Shown here in pieces: positions 44,734-53,734 of a stretch of 64,000 nt of DNA; within the stretch, counting starts at the first letter, position 1, and every line of letters starts with the position of its first letter. The DNA lies in NCBI RefSeq assembly GCF_001510895.1, contig NZ_LPWA01000131.1, positions 62,001-126,000 of the forward strand, in the 5' to 3' direction. The DNA comes from Mesorhizobium loti. Its GTDB lineage: Bacteria; Pseudomonadota; Alphaproteobacteria; Rhizobiales; Rhizobiaceae. Under the pieces are notes generated by a model. That model did not search any database and was not told the origin of the DNA. It saw only the letters and a program-made list of their open reading frames with translations. The translations under genes were made by a program, and so were the position numbers.

Positions 44734-45125
44734 GCCAGGATATTCTCCCCAACCCTTATGCAATAGTAGGCCAACGGCTTTAATAATTCGCAAAGTGAGC
44801 GCGGCATGTATCGCAGCTGCGGCTGTCTCTCGCTCGTTGGTGCTGCCGCGCCGGCCTGTTCCTTCGCCAGCGCAGCAACGCGTTAATTAGCAACTACTGA
44901 AATCCGCAAGGCTGGCACCAGCCAGCCACGCTAAATGGCGGCAGTCGTCCATCCGGAGCGCAGCCATGACATCTCCTATTGGAAACCAGCACAACGTTGG
45001 CGCTGGCCATCGCCAACCCCGATTTGCGGTGCCGAACAAATGCCGGTGAGCCGACGCCGGCTTCAATCTCACAAGCGCGTGCGTTTGGTTGATTTCTCAG
45101 ACAAAACATGCTGCTTGTCGCGCCC
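44734..45125. other. Gene-free divergent region between the glycan operon and DUF930
   Basis: About 390 bases between a minus-strand and a plus-strand gene, so promoters for both should lie here. No clear -35/-10 pair, repeat or RNA structure was recognised. Confidence 0.35.
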
Positions 45126-45515
45126 ATGAAAAAGCTCTGCCTGATGGTTCTGGCGTCCCTGACGCTGGCCTGGCCGGCCAAGGCGATGGACAACGCGCTG
45201 CGCACCGGCCTGCTGAAACTCGATCCGCAGACTCGTCTCGAGCAGCGTTGCGATGCGGAAGTGCTCGACCGGATCAGCCATGACGACCGCAACTACAAGG
45301 CCGACCGCGTCGTGGCTTATGCCTTCGCCACCCCGCAGATGAGCGCCGATGCGATAAAGAGTCCCGGCGCCGCCTTTCGCAGCAAGGGTCAGTGGTACCG
45401 GCTGAAGTTCAAATGCCAGACCGCGCCCGACCACATGCAGGTGCTGCAGTTCCGCTACAAGATCGGCGACGAAATCCCGGAAGCCGATTGGGCAAAATAC
45501 AATCTTTACGACTGA
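45126..45515 (+). CDS. DUF930-domain secreted protein
   Basis: 129 residues with a signal peptide (MKKLCLMVLASLTLAWPAKA). The mature part begins MDNALRTGLLKLDPQTRLEQRCDAEVLDRISHDDRNYKADRVVAYAFA, the DUF930 pattern common in rhizobia, with conserved cysteines in RCDAE and FKCQT. Function unknown; periplasmic. The frame is open 18 bases upstream to 45108, but the 45126 ATG gives a cleaner signal peptide. Confidence 0.8.
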   Translation: MKKLCLMVLASLTLAWPAKAMDNALRTGLLKLDPQTRLEQRCDAEVLDRISHDDRNYKADRVVAYAFATPQMSADAIKSPGAAFRSKGQWYRLKFKCQTAPDHMQVLQFRYKIGDEIPEADWAKYNLYD

Positions 45516-45704
45516 CAAATTGCCTGCGGTCGCTGCGCCGAAATCAGCCCTTTCGACTGCAAACTCCAAGTGAATTCCGGTGGAACAAGACAGCGCGCAA
45601 GCGCTTGTTCCGGCTCGTTCTCTTGACGTGCGGGAACGATACACGTTAGGGCGTCGGGATATTCGACGACCGGCACTCGGCGAGCAGCAAAGGGCTTCCA
45701 GACG

Positions 45705-46364
45705 ATGGACATTTTCAGCGCCGCAAGCCTGAGCGCCCTTCTTCAGGTCATCGCGATCGACCTTGTGCTTGCCGGCGACAACGCCATCGTCATCGGGCTC
45801 GCGGCGGCCGGCTTGCCCTCCGAGCAGCGCAAGAAGGCGATTCTGATCGGCGTGCTGGCCGCGACGGTGCTGCGCATCCTGTTCGCGGCAGTAACGGTCA
45901 AGCTGCTTGCCATCGTCGGTCTGCTGCTCGCCGGCGGCATCCTGCTGTTGTGGGTGTGCTGGAAGATGTACCGCGAGCTGCGCACCTCGCAGGCCGATGA
46001 ACAGGAAGCCACCGAGGCGCTGTCCAATTCGGATCTCGACTCCGACAGCAAAGTGGCGGGCAAGGCGCCGCGCAAGACGCTCGGTCAGGCGGCGCTGCAG
46101 ATCGTCGTTGCCGACGTGTCAATGTCGCTGGACAACGTTCTGGCAGTCGCTGGCGCGGCGCGCGACCATTTCTGGGTGTTGGTCATCGGACTGGTGCTGT
46201 CGATCGGCTTGATGGGCCTTGCCGCGAGCTTCATTGCCCGGCTGCTGCACCGCTACCGCTGGATCGCCTATGTCGGCCTGCTGATCATCCTCTACGTCGC
46301 GCTCGACATGGTCTACCGAGGCGCGATGGAGGTCTGGCCGCATGTCAACAATGCGGTGAGCTGA
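45705..46364 (+). CDS. TerC-family (YjbE-type) membrane protein
   Basis: 219 residues with about seven helices. The family signatures are LQVIAIDLVLAGDNAIVIGLAAAGLP near the start and IVVADVSMSLDNVLAVAGAA near the middle, each with the conserved Asp-Asn pairs thought to bind metal ions. TerC/YjbE proteins are manganese exporters or metallation aids; this one could do so for exported enzymes. A central charged loop (DEQEATEALSNSDLDSDSKVAGK) separates the halves. Confidence 0.9.
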   Translation: MDIFSAASLSALLQVIAIDLVLAGDNAIVIGLAAAGLPSEQRKKAILIGVLAATVLRILFAAVTVKLLAIVGLLLAGGILLLWVCWKMYRELRTSQADEQEATEALSNSDLDSDSKVAGKAPRKTLGQAALQIVVADVSMSLDNVLAVAGAARDHFWVLVIGLVLSIGLMGLAASFIARLLHRYRWIAYVGLLIILYVALDMVYRGAMEVWPHVNNAVS

Positions 46365-46505
46365 CACCGTCTCCTAGCGCGGGCTCCAGCCGGCCGACGA
46401 TCTGGCCCTTCGCACTGCGTTTTGCCGCAGGAACGGCGAGCCCATACCAATGCCGCAATTAGTGTGGTATTGCGCCGCCGATTCCCAAAAAGCCTGGAAA
46501 ATCTT

Positions 46506-47819
46506 ATGTCTGCCCCTCGCGTCAGTTTTGTCAGCCTTGGTTGCCCGAAGGCGCTCGTCGATTCCGAGCGCATCATCACGCGGCTGCGCGCCGAAGGTTA
46601 CGAGATCGCCCGTAAGCACGACGGCGCCGACCTCGTCGTCGTCAACACTTGCGGCTTCCTCGATTCCGCGCGTGACGAGTCGCTCAACGCCATCGGTTCC
46701 GCCCTTTCCGAAAACGGCCGCGTCATCGTCACCGGCTGCCTGGGCGCCGAGCCGGAGGTGATCCGCGAGAAGCATCCCAACGTGCTGGCGGTCACCGGTC
46801 CGCAGGCCTATGAGAGCGTGATGGCGGCGGTGCATGAGGCCGCGCCCCCCAGCCACGATCCCTATGTCGACCTCCTGCCGCCGCAGGGCGTGAAGCTCAC
46901 GCCGCGCCACTACGCCTATCTGAAGATTTCGGAAGGCTGCAACAACCGCTGCACCTTCTGCATCATCCCGGCGCTGCGCGGCGACCTCGTCTCGCGACCG
47001 GCGGCGGACGTGCTGCGCGAGGCCGAAAAGCTCGCCAAGGCCGGCGTCAAGGAAATCCTCGTCATCTCGCAGGACACCAGTGCCTACGGCATCGACATCA
47101 AGTACCAGACAAGCCTGTTCGGCGAGCGCGAGGTGCGGGCGAAATTCCTCGATCTCGCCGAGGAGCTCGGCAAGCTCGGCATCTGGATACGCATGCATTA
47201 TGTGTACCCCTACCCGCATGTCGCCGACGTCATTTCGCTGATGGCGGAGGGAAAAATTCTTCCCTATCTCGACATACCGTTCCAGCACGCCTCGCCGCAG
47301 GTGCTGAAGAACATGCGCCGCCCCGCCCATGGCGAAAAGACACTGGAGCGCATCCGCGGCTGGCGCGAGGTCTGTCCGGACCTTGCTATCCGTTCGACTT
47401 TCATCGTCGGCTTCCCCGGAGAGACCGAAGACGATTTCCAGATGCTGCTCGACTGGCTAGACGAAGCCAAGATCGACCGCGCCGGCTGCTTCAAATACGA
47501 GCCGGTCAAGGGCGCGCGCTCCAACGACCTGGGCCTCGAGCAGGTGTCGCAGGAGATCAAGGAAGCGCGCTGGCATCGCTTCATGCAGCGTCAGCAAAAG
47601 ATCTCGGCCACGCAGCTGGCCAAGAAGGTCGGCAAGCGCCTGCCGGTGCTGATCGACGAGGCGCACGGCACCTCGGCCAAGGGCCGCACCAAATATGACG
47701 CGCCCGAGATCGACGGCTCGGTGCATATCCAGTCGCGCCGGCCGCTGCGCGCCGGCGAGATCGTCACGGTCAAGATCGACCGCGCGGATGCGTATGACCT
47801 TTATGGCTCGGCGGTCTGA
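46506..47819 (+). CDS. rimO: Ribosomal protein S12 methylthiotransferase RimO
   Basis: 437 residues from MSAPRVSFVSLGCPKALVDSER. Radical SAM methylthiotransferase acting on Asp of ribosomal protein S12. The MTTase domain holds VVNTCGFLDSARDESLNAIGSAL and TGCLGAEPEVIRE, the radical SAM cluster CNNRCTFCIIP, and the carboxyl TRAM domain GSVHIQSRRPLRAGEIVTVKIDRADAYDLYG. The upstream in-frame start at 46422 adds 28 basic residues not found in the family. A bidirectional terminator follows. Confidence 0.95.
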   Translation: MSAPRVSFVSLGCPKALVDSERIITRLRAEGYEIARKHDGADLVVVNTCGFLDSARDESLNAIGSALSENGRVIVTGCLGAEPEVIREKHPNVLAVTGPQAYESVMAAVHEAAPPSHDPYVDLLPPQGVKLTPRHYAYLKISEGCNNRCTFCIIPALRGDLVSRPAADVLREAEKLAKAGVKEILVISQDTSAYGIDIKYQTSLFGEREVRAKFLDLAEELGKLGIWIRMHYVYPYPHVADVISLMAEGKILPYLDIPFQHASPQVLKNMRRPAHGEKTLERIRGWREVCPDLAIRSTFIVGFPGETEDDFQMLLDWLDEAKIDRAGCFKYEPVKGARSNDLGLEQVSQEIKEARWHRFMQRQQKISATQLAKKVGKRLPVLIDEAHGTSAKGRTKYDAPEIDGSVHIQSRRPLRAGEIVTVKIDRADAYDLYGSAV

Positions 47820-47847
47820 TAGCCTGCGCGAAAGCTGACATCTCCAA

Positions 47848-47877
47848 TGAAAAGGGCGCCCTGCGGCGCCCTTTTCA
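47848..47877. terminator. Bidirectional terminator after rimO
   Basis: A 13-bp perfect stem (47848-47860 with 47865-47877) with a CTGC loop. The arm ends in TTTT on the plus strand and AAAA begins it, so it can end transcripts from rimO and from the minus-strand gene at 47911. Confidence 0.85.
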
Positions 47878-47910
47878 CTTTGTAGCCCTCGGTTTTTTAG
47901 CAACGTCTCG

Positions 47911-48354
47911 TCAGAGCTTCACCGCCTCGATTGCAGCCAGGGAACGGTCGATCGCTCGGTTGAGAGTCTCGCCTAGCAGCTTGCCTGTCGACTCGCTTGC
48001 GACCACCGACAGCCGTGAGGCAAATCCTAGGTGGTAGTCCACGAACCATTCGGGGCGCGGTTCCGGCCCCGGAAACGGTCCCCACCAGGGGGGAAGCTTC
48101 GGAAGCTTCGGTCGCGTGGGACACCAATCGTCAAGGTCGCTCCACAGCGCTTTCATATCGAGCCCGCCTCGCTCGGCCACCCACGCATGGCGGACGAATT
48201 CGTCAGCGGTCGCGGCGCCCAGTTCATGCGGCGGGAGCGGCTGAGGATTGAGTGCGACCCGCACAAGCCCGCCCTGTGGTCCGTGCGGAATGACATCGTA
48301 GATGGCGGGAAAGCGTTTCCCGATGATTGCCAGAAGCTTTTTATTCAATTGCAT
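47911..48354 (-). CDS. Uncharacterised protein with PQPLPP motif
   Basis: 147 residues, no signal peptide or membrane helix. It begins MQLNKKLLAIIGKRFPAIYDVIPHGPQGGLVRVALNPQPLPPHEL; LNPQPLPP is a recurring signature of a family of short proteins of unknown function. A middle stretch is rich in tryptophan and proline (LPKLPPWWGPFPGPEPRPEWFVDYH) and may be partly disordered. It lies alone on the minus strand, with terminators on both sides. Function unknown. Confidence 0.65.
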   Translation of the reverse strand: MQLNKKLLAIIGKRFPAIYDVIPHGPQGGLVRVALNPQPLPPHELGAATADEFVRHAWVAERGGLDMKALWSDLDDWCPTRPKLPKLPPWWGPFPGPEPRPEWFVDYHLGFASRLSVVASESTGKLLGETLNRAIDRSLAAIEAVKL

Positions 48355-48679
48355 AAGACCCCCTTCTGCGGACTCTTGTCACGCCAGCTGGTTTCGTCTG
48401 ACTTGCATGATCAGCATGGAAGTAGAGGCTATTGACGTATGTGAAAGCGGTCACGGAGCCGGCCACAGATATTGTGCCGGTTCCACGAAAAACGTGAAAT
48501 TTAGAAAAGGATGGAGCGGGGTTGATCTTAAATACTTGGCACGCAAGGCCGTCAAACGATCTTTAGCCGACTGGCAGAAAGTCCGGCTTCCGCCTTGGGC
48601 GGGAAGGCTTGCCAATCGACCTTACAAACGAATGAGGGCGCCGTGAGGCGCCCTCCCCGGTTTCCAAGTTCGTCGCCGC
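48355..48679. other. Gene-free region between 48354 and the BMP gene
   Basis: About 325 bases. It holds the terminator of the nucleoside-transport operon (48634-48655) and no other recognisable feature. Confidence 0.5.
48634..48655 (-). terminator. Hairpin terminator of the BMP-type ABC transporter operon
   Basis: A perfect 9-bp stem GAGGGCGCC/GGCGCCCTC with a GTGA loop, 24 bases after the binding-protein stop on the minus strand. There is no strong T run after it, so termination may be partial. Confidence 0.6.
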
Positions 48680-49747
48680 TTATTGCGGCAGCTTGTCGTC
48701 GATGCCTTTGACATAAAAATTCATGCCGAGCAGCGTGCCGTCGTCGGCAACCTCGCCGTCCTTCAGCCAGGGCGAGCCATCCTGCTTCGAAACAGGGCCG
48801 GTGAAGGGGTTCCAACCGCCGGCGATCTTCTTCTCGGTCGCTTCGGCCATGGCTTTCACGTCGTCGGGCATGTTGGTGAAAGGCGCGAGCTTCACGGCGC
48901 CGTCTTTGATGCCCAGCCAGACATTGTCCGGCTTCCAGGTACCGTCGAGAGCCGCCTGCACGCGGCTGATGTAATACGGTCCCCATTCGTCGGTGAGTGA
49001 GGTCAGCTGGGCGTTCGGCGCGAACTTGATCATGTCGGAGGACTGGCCGAAGCCATGCAGCTTGCGCTCCTCGGCGACCTGCAGGGCGGCGGTCGAGTCG
49101 GTGTGCTGGACGATGATGTCGGCGCCCTGGTCGAACAGCGCCTTGGCGGCGTCGGCTTCCTTGCCCGGATCGAACCAGGAGTTGACCCACACGATCTTGA
49201 CCTTGAAGTCGGGATTGATCGACTGCGCGCCGAGGATGAAGGAGTTGATGCCCATCACCACTTCCGGGATCGGGAAGGAGACGATGTAGCCGGCAAGCCC
49301 CTTCTTCGATTCCTTAGCCGCGATCTGGCCGAGCACATAGCGGCCCTCATAGAAGCGGGCATTGTAGATGCCGAGATTGTCGCCGGTCTTGTAGCCGGTG
49401 GCATGCTCGAACATCACCTTCGGAAACTTCTTGGCGACCTTCACCTCTGCGTCCATGAAGCCGAACGAGGTGCCGAAGATGATCTTGCACTTCTCGCGCG
49501 CCAGGCGCTCGAAGGCGCGGTCGGCGTCGGGGCCTTCCGAGACGTTCTCGAGATAGGCGGTCTCGACCTTGTCGCCGAGCGCCTTCTCCACCTCGAGGCG
49601 GCCCTGGTCGTGCTGGTAGGAATAGCCGAAGTCGCCGATCGGACCCGTGTAGACCCAGCAAGCCTTCAGCTTGTCGGCCGCCTCGGCGGTTGCCGCCAGC
49701 GACAGGGCGGCGGTCGTGGTCATAAGCGCAATAAGCAGTTTTTTCAT
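48680..49747 (-). CDS. BMP-family ABC transporter substrate-binding protein (nucleoside/purine type)
   Basis: 355 residues with a signal peptide (MKKLLIALMTTTAALSLAATAEA). The BMP/PnrA fold signatures are KACWVYTGPIGDFGYSYQHDQGRLEVEKALG, IIFGTSFGFMDAEVKVAKKFPKVMFEHATGYKTGDN and GADIIVQHTDSTAALQVAEE. BMP proteins bind purine or other nucleosides in the periplasm. It is the last gene of an operon running ATPase, permease, permease, binding protein. Its 52-base distance from the permease suggests a separate translation start. Confidence 0.9.
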   Translation of the reverse strand: MKKLLIALMTTTAALSLAATAEAADKLKACWVYTGPIGDFGYSYQHDQGRLEVEKALGDKVETAYLENVSEGPDADRAFERLAREKCKIIFGTSFGFMDAEVKVAKKFPKVMFEHATGYKTGDNLGIYNARFYEGRYVLGQIAAKESKKGLAGYIVSFPIPEVVMGINSFILGAQSINPDFKVKIVWVNSWFDPGKEADAAKALFDQGADIIVQHTDSTAALQVAEERKLHGFGQSSDMIKFAPNAQLTSLTDEWGPYYISRVQAALDGTWKPDNVWLGIKDGAVKLAPFTNMPDDVKAMAEATEKKIAGGWNPFTGPVSKQDGSPWLKDGEVADDGTLLGMNFYVKGIDDKLPQ

Positions 49748-49798
49748 CGTGTTACCTCTCTGAGTTAAGCCTTGGAGCTTCCCGTCTTTTTGTTGTCG

Positions 49799-50719
49799 TC
49801 AACGATCCGGAACGAATGGCTGCCCCAACGAAGCCGGCGTGTTCATCATCGTCAGCCGCTTGTTGCGCGAGATTAGAACGAGAACCACGATGGTTGCCAG
49901 ATAGGGTAGTGAAGAAAGAAATTGCGATGGCACCGGAATGCCAAAAGCCTGTGCATGAAGCTGGCCGATCCACACCGCGCCGAAAATATAGGCGCCGGCC
50001 AGCACCCGCCATGGGCGCCAGGACGCGAACACCACCAGCGCCAGCGCGATCCAGCCGCGACCGGCGCTCATGTTCTCAACCCATTGCGGCGTATAGACCA
50101 GCGACAAGTGGCCGCCGGCAAGGCCGGCGCAGGCGCCGCCGAAGATGACCGCTAGATAGCGGTAGCGGATGACCTTGATGCCGAGCGCATGCGCCGAGCC
50201 GTGGCTATCGCCGATCGAGCGGAGCGTGAGGCCGGTGCGCGTCTTGAACAGGAACCACATCACGGCGGCGGTGAGCGCGATCGAGACGTAGAACAACGGA
50301 TCCTGGCCGAAGATCAGCCTGCCGACGATCGGGATCGAGCTCACGCCAGGGATGTCGAGGTTAGGCAGCCTGACGCCGGGCTGGCCGACGAAGCTGGTGC
50401 CGATCATGCCGGAGAGGCCGAGGCCGAGCAGTGTCAATGACAGGCCGGTCGCCACCTGGTTGGTGGCCAAGGACAAGGTCATCACGGCGAACAGCAGCGA
50501 GAACAGGGCGCCGACGATGATCGCGGCAAGCAGGCCGATCCAGGGCGATCCGGTAAGATAGCCGGCGCCGAAGCCGCCGACCGCTCCCATGATCATCATG
50601 CCCTCGACGCCGAGGTTCAGCACGCCGGAGCGCTCGACCACAAGCTCGCCGATCGCCGCGATCAAGAGCGGCGTCGCCGCGGTGGCGATGGTCAAAAGGA
50701 TGTTGACGGTGATGTCCAT
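49799..50719 (-). CDS. ABC transporter permease (nucleoside type), second permease
   Basis: 306 residues from MDITVNILLTIATAATPLLIAAIGELVVERSGVLNLGVEGMMIMGA, the conserved start of the BPD_transp_2 family. About eight to nine transmembrane helices, with GVEGMM near 40 and AGGHLSLVYTPQW in the central loop. Its start overlaps the previous permease's stop by one base. A longer open frame upstream to 51229 is inside that permease and is not used. Confidence 0.92.
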   Translation of the reverse strand: MDITVNILLTIATAATPLLIAAIGELVVERSGVLNLGVEGMMIMGAVGGFGAGYLTGSPWIGLLAAIIVGALFSLLFAVMTLSLATNQVATGLSLTLLGLGLSGMIGTSFVGQPGVRLPNLDIPGVSSIPIVGRLIFGQDPLFYVSIALTAAVMWFLFKTRTGLTLRSIGDSHGSAHALGIKVIRYRYLAVIFGGACAGLAGGHLSLVYTPQWVENMSAGRGWIALALVVFASWRPWRVLAGAYIFGAVWIGQLHAQAFGIPVPSQFLSSLPYLATIVVLVLISRNKRLTMMNTPASLGQPFVPDR

Positions 50720-51831
50720 CAGCGTGCCTCCTCCAGCTTGGGCGCGGCCTCGAGTTTCGGCGCGGCAAAGCCGATCAGACGAATGCGGTAGTGAATGAGC
50801 GTGTCGCAGCCGAGCACGAAGAACAGAAGCATGCCCTGGAATACCCGCGCCACCTTGTCGGAGATGCCGAGCGCGCTCTGCACCGCCTCGCCGCCAAGAT
50901 AGGTCAGCGCCAGCACCAGGCCCGCCGCGACGATGCCGAGCGGATTGAGCCGTCCGAGGAAGGCGACGATGATGGCGGTGAAGCCATAGCCGGGCGAGAT
51001 CACCGGCTGCAGTTGGCCGATGGCGCCGGAGACTTCCGAGATGCCGGCAAGGCCAGCCAGGGCGCCGGACAAAAGAAAGGTGAAAAAGACCATCTTGTTG
51101 AGACCGAAGCCGGCAAAGCGCCCTGCCCTCGGGCTCGAGCCCAGCACACGGACCTCGAAACCCTTCAGCATACGGCTCATCATCAGCCAGACCGCCACGG
51201 CCGCGACCAGCGCGAAGACGAAACCCCAATTGGCGCGACCGGCATCGGGCATCAGCTCCGGCAGGATGGCCGAGTCGCCGAACTGGATCGTCTGCGGGAA
51301 GCCGTGGCCCTGCGGGTCGCGCCAGGGTCCGCGCACCAGCCAGTCGAGGAAGAGCTGCGCCACATAGACCAGCATAAGGCTGGTCAGGATTTCGTTGGTG
51401 CTGAAGCGGGTCTTGAGCAGCGCGGGTATCGCCGCGTAGAGCGCACCGCCGACCATGCCGAGCAAAAGCATCAGCGGCAGGACAAGAGGCCCTTCGAACT
51501 GAGGAAACAGCACCGGGATGATCGAGCCGAAGATGCCGCCCAGGATGAACTGTCCCTCGGCGCCGATGTTCCAGATGTTGGCCTTGTAGCAGACCGACAG
51601 GCCAACCGCGATCAGGATGAGCGGCGCTGCCTTGATGGCCAGCTCGTGCAGCTGCCAGACCTCGCTGATCGGCTGAACAAAGTAGACATTGAAGGCGTTG
51701 AACGGATTGACGCCGAGCAACGCGAACATGATGGCGCCCGCAATCACCGTCAGCGCGAAGGCGATGAAGGGCGAGAGCACCGAAAACAGCGCCGAGCGCT
51801 GCGGGCGTTTGACCAGTTCGAGGCGCATCAT
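50719..51831 (-). CDS. ABC transporter permease (nucleoside type), first permease
   Basis: 370 residues, BPD_transp_2 family. Hydrophobic helices from residue 20; the family signatures AIKAAPLILIAVGLSVCYKANIWNIGAEGQFILGG and SPGYGFTAIIVAFLGRLNPLGI are intact. It overlaps the ATPase stop by four bases and the next permease by one, so the complex is made from tightly coupled genes. Confidence 0.92.
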   Translation of the reverse strand: MMRLELVKRPQRSALFSVLSPFIAFALTVIAGAIMFALLGVNPFNAFNVYFVQPISEVWQLHELAIKAAPLILIAVGLSVCYKANIWNIGAEGQFILGGIFGSIIPVLFPQFEGPLVLPLMLLLGMVGGALYAAIPALLKTRFSTNEILTSLMLVYVAQLFLDWLVRGPWRDPQGHGFPQTIQFGDSAILPELMPDAGRANWGFVFALVAAVAVWLMMSRMLKGFEVRVLGSSPRAGRFAGFGLNKMVFFTFLLSGALAGLAGISEVSGAIGQLQPVISPGYGFTAIIVAFLGRLNPLGIVAAGLVLALTYLGGEAVQSALGISDKVARVFQGMLLFFVLGCDTLIHYRIRLIGFAAPKLEAAPKLEEAR

Positions 51832-53405
51832 GCCGTCTCCATGGTGTGTTCGGCGTGGCCGGGCTCGGCGCCGCCCATCAGCAGGCCGATCTTTTCGAAG
51901 GTGGCCTCGGCGATCGGCAGCGGCGCCGACAATTCGCCGTTGTGCATGACCGCGATCGCGTCCGACAGCTCGAACAATTCGTCGAGGTCCTGGCTGATGA
52001 CGAGAACCGCCGAACCGCTGCGGGCAAGCTCGATCAGCGCCTGGCGGATATGGGCGGCGGCACCCGCATCGACACCCCAGGTCGGCTGGTTGACAACCAT
52101 CACGCTCGGCTTGCGGTCGAGCTCGCGGCCGACGATGAATTTCTGCAGATTGCCGCCGGAAAGCGCCGCAGCCTCCGGATCGGGCGCGCTCTTGCGCACA
52201 TCCATTGCGGCGATGATGCGCTGGGCGGCGCTGTAGACGGAAGCGTTCTTGACCATGCCGCCGGAACCGACGAAGGACTTGCCGTCGGTAGCGTGGCGCG
52301 ACAGCAGCAGGTTTTCCGACAGCTTCATGCGCGGCGCCGCGCCGTGGCCGAGCCGCTCCTCCGGCACGAAAGCGGCACCCATCAGCCGCCGCCCGGTGAT
52401 CGAGAGCGCGCCGGCATCCTTGCCGCGGATACGCACCGAACCGGCATCCTGCTGCAGCACCTCGCCCGAGACGGATTCGAAGAATTCGCCCTGGCCATTG
52501 CCGGCGACACCGGCGATGCCGATCACCTCGCCGGCTCGCACGGCAAGATTGATGTTCTTGAGCGGAATGGCAAAGGGCGTCGCCGGCTTGCGTGTAAGCC
52601 CGCTGACTTCGAGCAGCGCCGGCGCTGTCTCGATGCCTTCGGCCGGAGCGCGCACCACCGCTTTCACCTCATTGCCGACCATCATACGGGCAAGCGACGC
52701 GGCGGTCTCCTGGCGCGGGTTGCAATGGCCGACCACCTTGCCATGACGCAGCACGGTCGCGCGATCGCAGATGCGTTTGACCTCTTCCAGCCGATGCGAA
52801 ATGTAGAGGATCGACTTGCCTTCGGAGCGCAGCCTTTCCAGCGTTTCGAACAGCTTGTCGGCTTCCTGCGGCGTCAGCACCGAGGTCGGCTCGTCGAGAA
52901 TGATGAGTTGCGGCGTCTGTAACAGGCAGCGGATGATCTCGATGCGCTGGCGCTCGCCGACCGAGAGATCGCCGACCAGCGATTCAGGATCGAGCGGCAG
53001 GCCGTAGCTATAGGACAGCGCCCTCGCCTTCGCGGCAATGGTGCTGATCGGCGAGCCGTCGTTGAGCGACAGCGCGATGTTCTCGGCTGCCGTCAGCGCC
53101 TCGAACAGCGAGAAATGCTGAAACACCATGCCGATGCCGAGCTTTTTCGCCACGCCGGGGCTGGTGATCCGAACGGCCTGGCCGTCCCAGAAGATCTCGC
53201 CCGAATTCGGCTCGAGCGAGCCGAACAGCATCTTGACCAGCGTCGACTTGCCGGCGCCGTTCTCGCCGAGCAGGGCGTGGATCTCGCCCTTCGCGATGTT
53301 GAGGTCGATATGATCGCACGCCGTCAGCGTGCCGAAAATCTTCGTAAGGCCACGAACCTCAAGCAGGTTCGCCCTGTCATGATTTGCACTCACAGTGCCT
53401 CCCAT
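51828..53405 (-). CDS. ABC transporter ATP-binding protein with two ABC domains (nucleoside/sugar type)
   Basis: 525 residues from MGGTVSANHDRANLLEVRGL. The first ABC domain has Walker A GENGAGKST, signature LSVGERQRIEI and Walker B LIILDEPTSVL. The second half is degenerate at Walker A (AGVAGNGQGEFFE) but keeps the signature ALSGGNLQKFIVGRE and a Walker B-like VMVVNQPTWGVD. This double-domain layout is typical of CUT2/nucleoside importers (RbsA/NupA type). First gene of the operon. An in-frame ATG at 53477 is possible but less supported. Confidence 0.93.
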   Translation of the reverse strand: MGGTVSANHDRANLLEVRGLTKIFGTLTACDHIDLNIAKGEIHALLGENGAGKSTLVKMLFGSLEPNSGEIFWDGQAVRITSPGVAKKLGIGMVFQHFSLFEALTAAENIALSLNDGSPISTIAAKARALSYSYGLPLDPESLVGDLSVGERQRIEIIRCLLQTPQLIILDEPTSVLTPQEADKLFETLERLRSEGKSILYISHRLEEVKRICDRATVLRHGKVVGHCNPRQETAASLARMMVGNEVKAVVRAPAEGIETAPALLEVSGLTRKPATPFAIPLKNINLAVRAGEVIGIAGVAGNGQGEFFESVSGEVLQQDAGSVRIRGKDAGALSITGRRLMGAAFVPEERLGHGAAPRMKLSENLLLSRHATDGKSFVGSGGMVKNASVYSAAQRIIAAMDVRKSAPDPEAAALSGGNLQKFIVGRELDRKPSVMVVNQPTWGVDAGAAAHIRQALIELARSGSAVLVISQDLDELFELSDAIAVMHNGELSAPLPIAEATFEKIGLLMGGAEPGHAEHTMETA

Positions 53406-53621
53406 CCAGTTACCCGGATATGTTCTGTGTTCCCGCTGGTATCGTATGCGCGGCCGGCTTCGGTCGGAAAGCGGCACCCAACTTGAAAGAGCTTCAAGAA
53501 TTCCAGCGGAAACTCAAGGGATAAGATAGGCCTGTTGTGAGCACGAGAAAACCGGCGAAACTTTTCAGGCGAACCGTGCCTTTACATGTGGCAAGGCGCT
53601 GAAAAACAAGGCATCAGGCGA

Positions 53622-53734
53622 GAGCATGATGCCGAAAAGTGTGAAGCGGTTTTCGGGCGACATCATGCTCTATCTCTTTGATTTAGAGCCGGGTTCAGAT
53701 TTCAGGTCGAACAGACCTGAAATCATCCGGCTCT
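53622..53734. repeat. RIME-like composite palindrome before the quinone oxidoreductase stop
   Basis: Two palindromes in series. The first (53622-53670) starts GAGCATGATGCC and ends GACATCATGCTC around the core GAAAAGTGTGAAGCGG. The second (53685-53734) has AGAGCCGG and ATTTCAGGTC arms around GAACA, with an internal asymmetric bulge, and ends two bases into the oxidoreductase stop codon. It probably also acts as the 3' structure for that gene. Confidence 0.75.

Noticed and set aside
50791..52922. Plus-strand frames of 481 and 358 residues opposite the permease and ATPase genes
   Set aside because: Composition is Arg, Asp, Gly and His-heavy; these are antisense shadows of the ABC transporter genes.
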